From assembly GCA_903957465.1 (NCBI GenBank), contig CAJBPJ010000322.1:1-16329 (forward strand): 16,329 bases of DNA. The letters are read 5' to 3'. Both the position numbers and the translations under genes were made by a program. Below, piece by piece: positions 15,634 through 16,329 of the stretch. The notes under the pieces are model-generated. The model was not told the origin of the DNA. It saw only the letters and a program-made list of their open reading frames with translations, and ran no database searches. Source of the DNA: an uncultured Opitutia bacterium. GTDB taxonomy: Bacteria; Verrucomicrobiota; Verrucomicrobiia; Opitutales; UBA953. Numbering within the stretch: the stretch's first letter is position 1; each line of letters opens with the position of its first letter.

Positions 15634-15655
15634 TAGGTGAACGAGTGTTCACCTA
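15634..15655 (-). promoter_or_regulatory. Palindromic operator upstream of umuC (SOS/LexA-like)
   Basis: TAGGTGAAC (15634-15642) and GTTCACCTA (15647-15655) are perfect 9-bp inverted repeats separated by GAGT. The core GAAC-N4-GTTC matches the layout of Gram-positive-type LexA boxes, and the site ends 9 bases before the GTG start of umuC, a typical SOS gene. A TTGATA that could serve as -35 lies just upstream on the - strand (15665-15670), so a bound repressor would cover the promoter. Identity of the binding protein is inferred. Confidence 0.65.
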
Positions 15656-15672
15656 TCGTGTTTACTATCAAC

Positions 15673-15700
15673 AAAAAAAGGCCCACCCGTAGGTGAGCCT
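15673..15700 (-). terminator. Intrinsic terminator of cysK
   Basis: Read on the - strand, AGGCTCACC pairs with GGTGGGCCT (one T-G wobble) around a TACG tetraloop closed by C-G, followed by seven T (15679-15673). It starts 22 bases after the cysK stop and separates cysK from the umuC promoter. Confidence 0.9.
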
Positions 15701-15722
15701 AGGGAAAGACTTTTTAGAAATC

Positions 15723-16329
15723 TTAGGAAGCTGTCAGTGCGGTGACTTCAGCACGGGCCTTTTCAGCGAGTGCGGTCGAAAGGTAACGCTCTGAAGGACT
15801 GCAAGCGATCGTGACGATACGCTTACCTGCGTGCTCAGGTTTTTTGGCAAGCTGAAGGGCCGCCCAAATATTTGCGCCGGACGAAATACCGACAGCGAGT
15901 CCTTCGCGAACTGAGACCTCTTGTGCCATCGCAAAAGCATCCTCATTCGTAACCTGGATAATTTCATCGATAAGCGTGGTATCACAATTCTTAGGAATGA
16001 AACCTGCACCAATACCTTGAATCTTGTGAGGTCCAGGTGCACCGCCAGAAAGTACGGGACTCGCAGTCGGCTCAACGGCTACGGTGTGAAGCTTACGACG
16101 GCCCTTAATGACCGAGCTGACGCCCGTAATGGTACCGCCCGTGCCGACACCGGAGACAAATATGTCTACTTTTCCGTCAGTGTCTTTCCAGATTTCTTCG
16201 GCAGTTGTTTTACGATGAACTTCAGGGTTCGCAGGATTATCAAACTGCATCGGCATGAATGCACGGTCACCGAATTCATCACGGAGCTGGGTCGCACGTT
16301 CGATCGCACCGCGCATACCTTTTGCTCCA
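15723..16329 (-). CDS. cysK: Cysteine synthase (O-acetylserine sulfhydrylase), N-terminus cut by window edge
   Basis: The frame enters from the right edge with GAKGMRGAIERA, the conserved block after the PLP-lysine region of CysK, so the start and the PLP lysine lie outside. Visible marks are MPMQFDNPANPEVHRKTTAEEIW, the PLP-phosphate loop GVGTGGTITGV, SGGAPGPHKIQGIGAGFIP and GISSGANIWAAL. The enzyme makes cysteine from O-acetylserine and sulfide. The short hinge and the GAPGPHKIQGIGAGF block favour CysK over cystathionine beta-synthase or CysM. It completes the sulfate-to-cysteine route of the cys genes to its left, though it has its own terminator and opposite strand. Confidence 0.95.
   Translation of the reverse strand, partial: GAKGMRGAIERATQLRDEFGDRAFMPMQFDNPANPEVHRKTTAEEIWKDTDGKVDIFVSGVGTGGTITGVSSVIKGRRKLHTVAVEPTASPVLSGGAPGPHKIQGIGAGFIPKNCDTTLIDEIIQVTNEDAFAMAQEVSVREGLAVGISSGANIWAALQLAKKPEHAGKRIVTIACSPSERYLSTALAEKARAEVTALTAS

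Noticed and set aside
1..16329. Mobile element, CRISPR, toxin-antitoxin or defence system
   Set aside because: No transposase, integrase, repeat array or defence domain is visible; the genes are conserved housekeeping and sulfur-metabolism functions.

Overview
The window looks like ordinary chromosome from a Gram-negative bacterium, most likely Verrucomicrobiota (possibly the Opitutae). That placement is an inference from protein style: a secreted CGWC thioredoxin-like protein with the motif DFTGSDWCGWC, a short form of CysD, and recF located away from dnaA/dnaN. Leaders with little or no Shine-Dalgarno sequence and a base composition that appears moderate and uniform fit but do not prove it. 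I see no rRNA, tRNA, CRISPR array, insertion sequence or phage gene. The genes are tightly packed and no stretch over 300 bases lacks a gene.

Left block (1-5848, all + strand): the tail of a YtqB/MnmM-like methyltransferase, a TIGR01777 sugar-epimerase-like protein, a lipoprotein with TPR, coiled-coil and LysM parts, recF, secG, a LolA-like periplasmic protein, a NIF3-family dimetal protein and gluQ. Several junctions overlap or are only a few bases apart, as in a long operon. The block ends in a perfect 11-bp hairpin with A and T tracts that can also serve the convergent thioredoxin-like gene (5866-6642, - strand).

Central block (6737-13586): an almost complete assimilatory sulfate reduction locus. 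cysI, cysH, cysD and a cysN-cysC fusion run on the + strand. cobA is divergent from cysI across a 58-bp gap, and a cbiX-type chelatase converges on cobA with a 16-bp overlap. Sulfate is activated to APS by CysD/CysN. CysH carries the CC...CxxC cysteines of APS reductases, so it should reduce APS directly to sulfite. CysI reduces sulfite to sulfide using siroheme, for which CobA and CbiX supply two of the three steps from uroporphyrinogen III. A cysteine synthase (cysK), cut by the right edge, would fix the sulfide. No sulfate transporter, precorrin-2 dehydrogenase or electron-donating partner of CysI is visible.

Right block (13614-16329): a pirin-family gene, then umuC and cysK on the - strand. 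A terminator separates cysK from umuC. A palindrome of the GAAC-N4-GTTC type lies just upstream of the umuC start and is the best candidate regulatory site in the window (an SOS/LexA-like operator). No umuD is adjacent.

I found no wholly new system. The points most worth checking are the umuC operator, an APS-type CysH beside a fused APS kinase with an altered ISP motif, the EF-1alpha-like G1 motif of CysN, the half-degenerate chelatase, and the lost zinc ligands of GluQ-RS.
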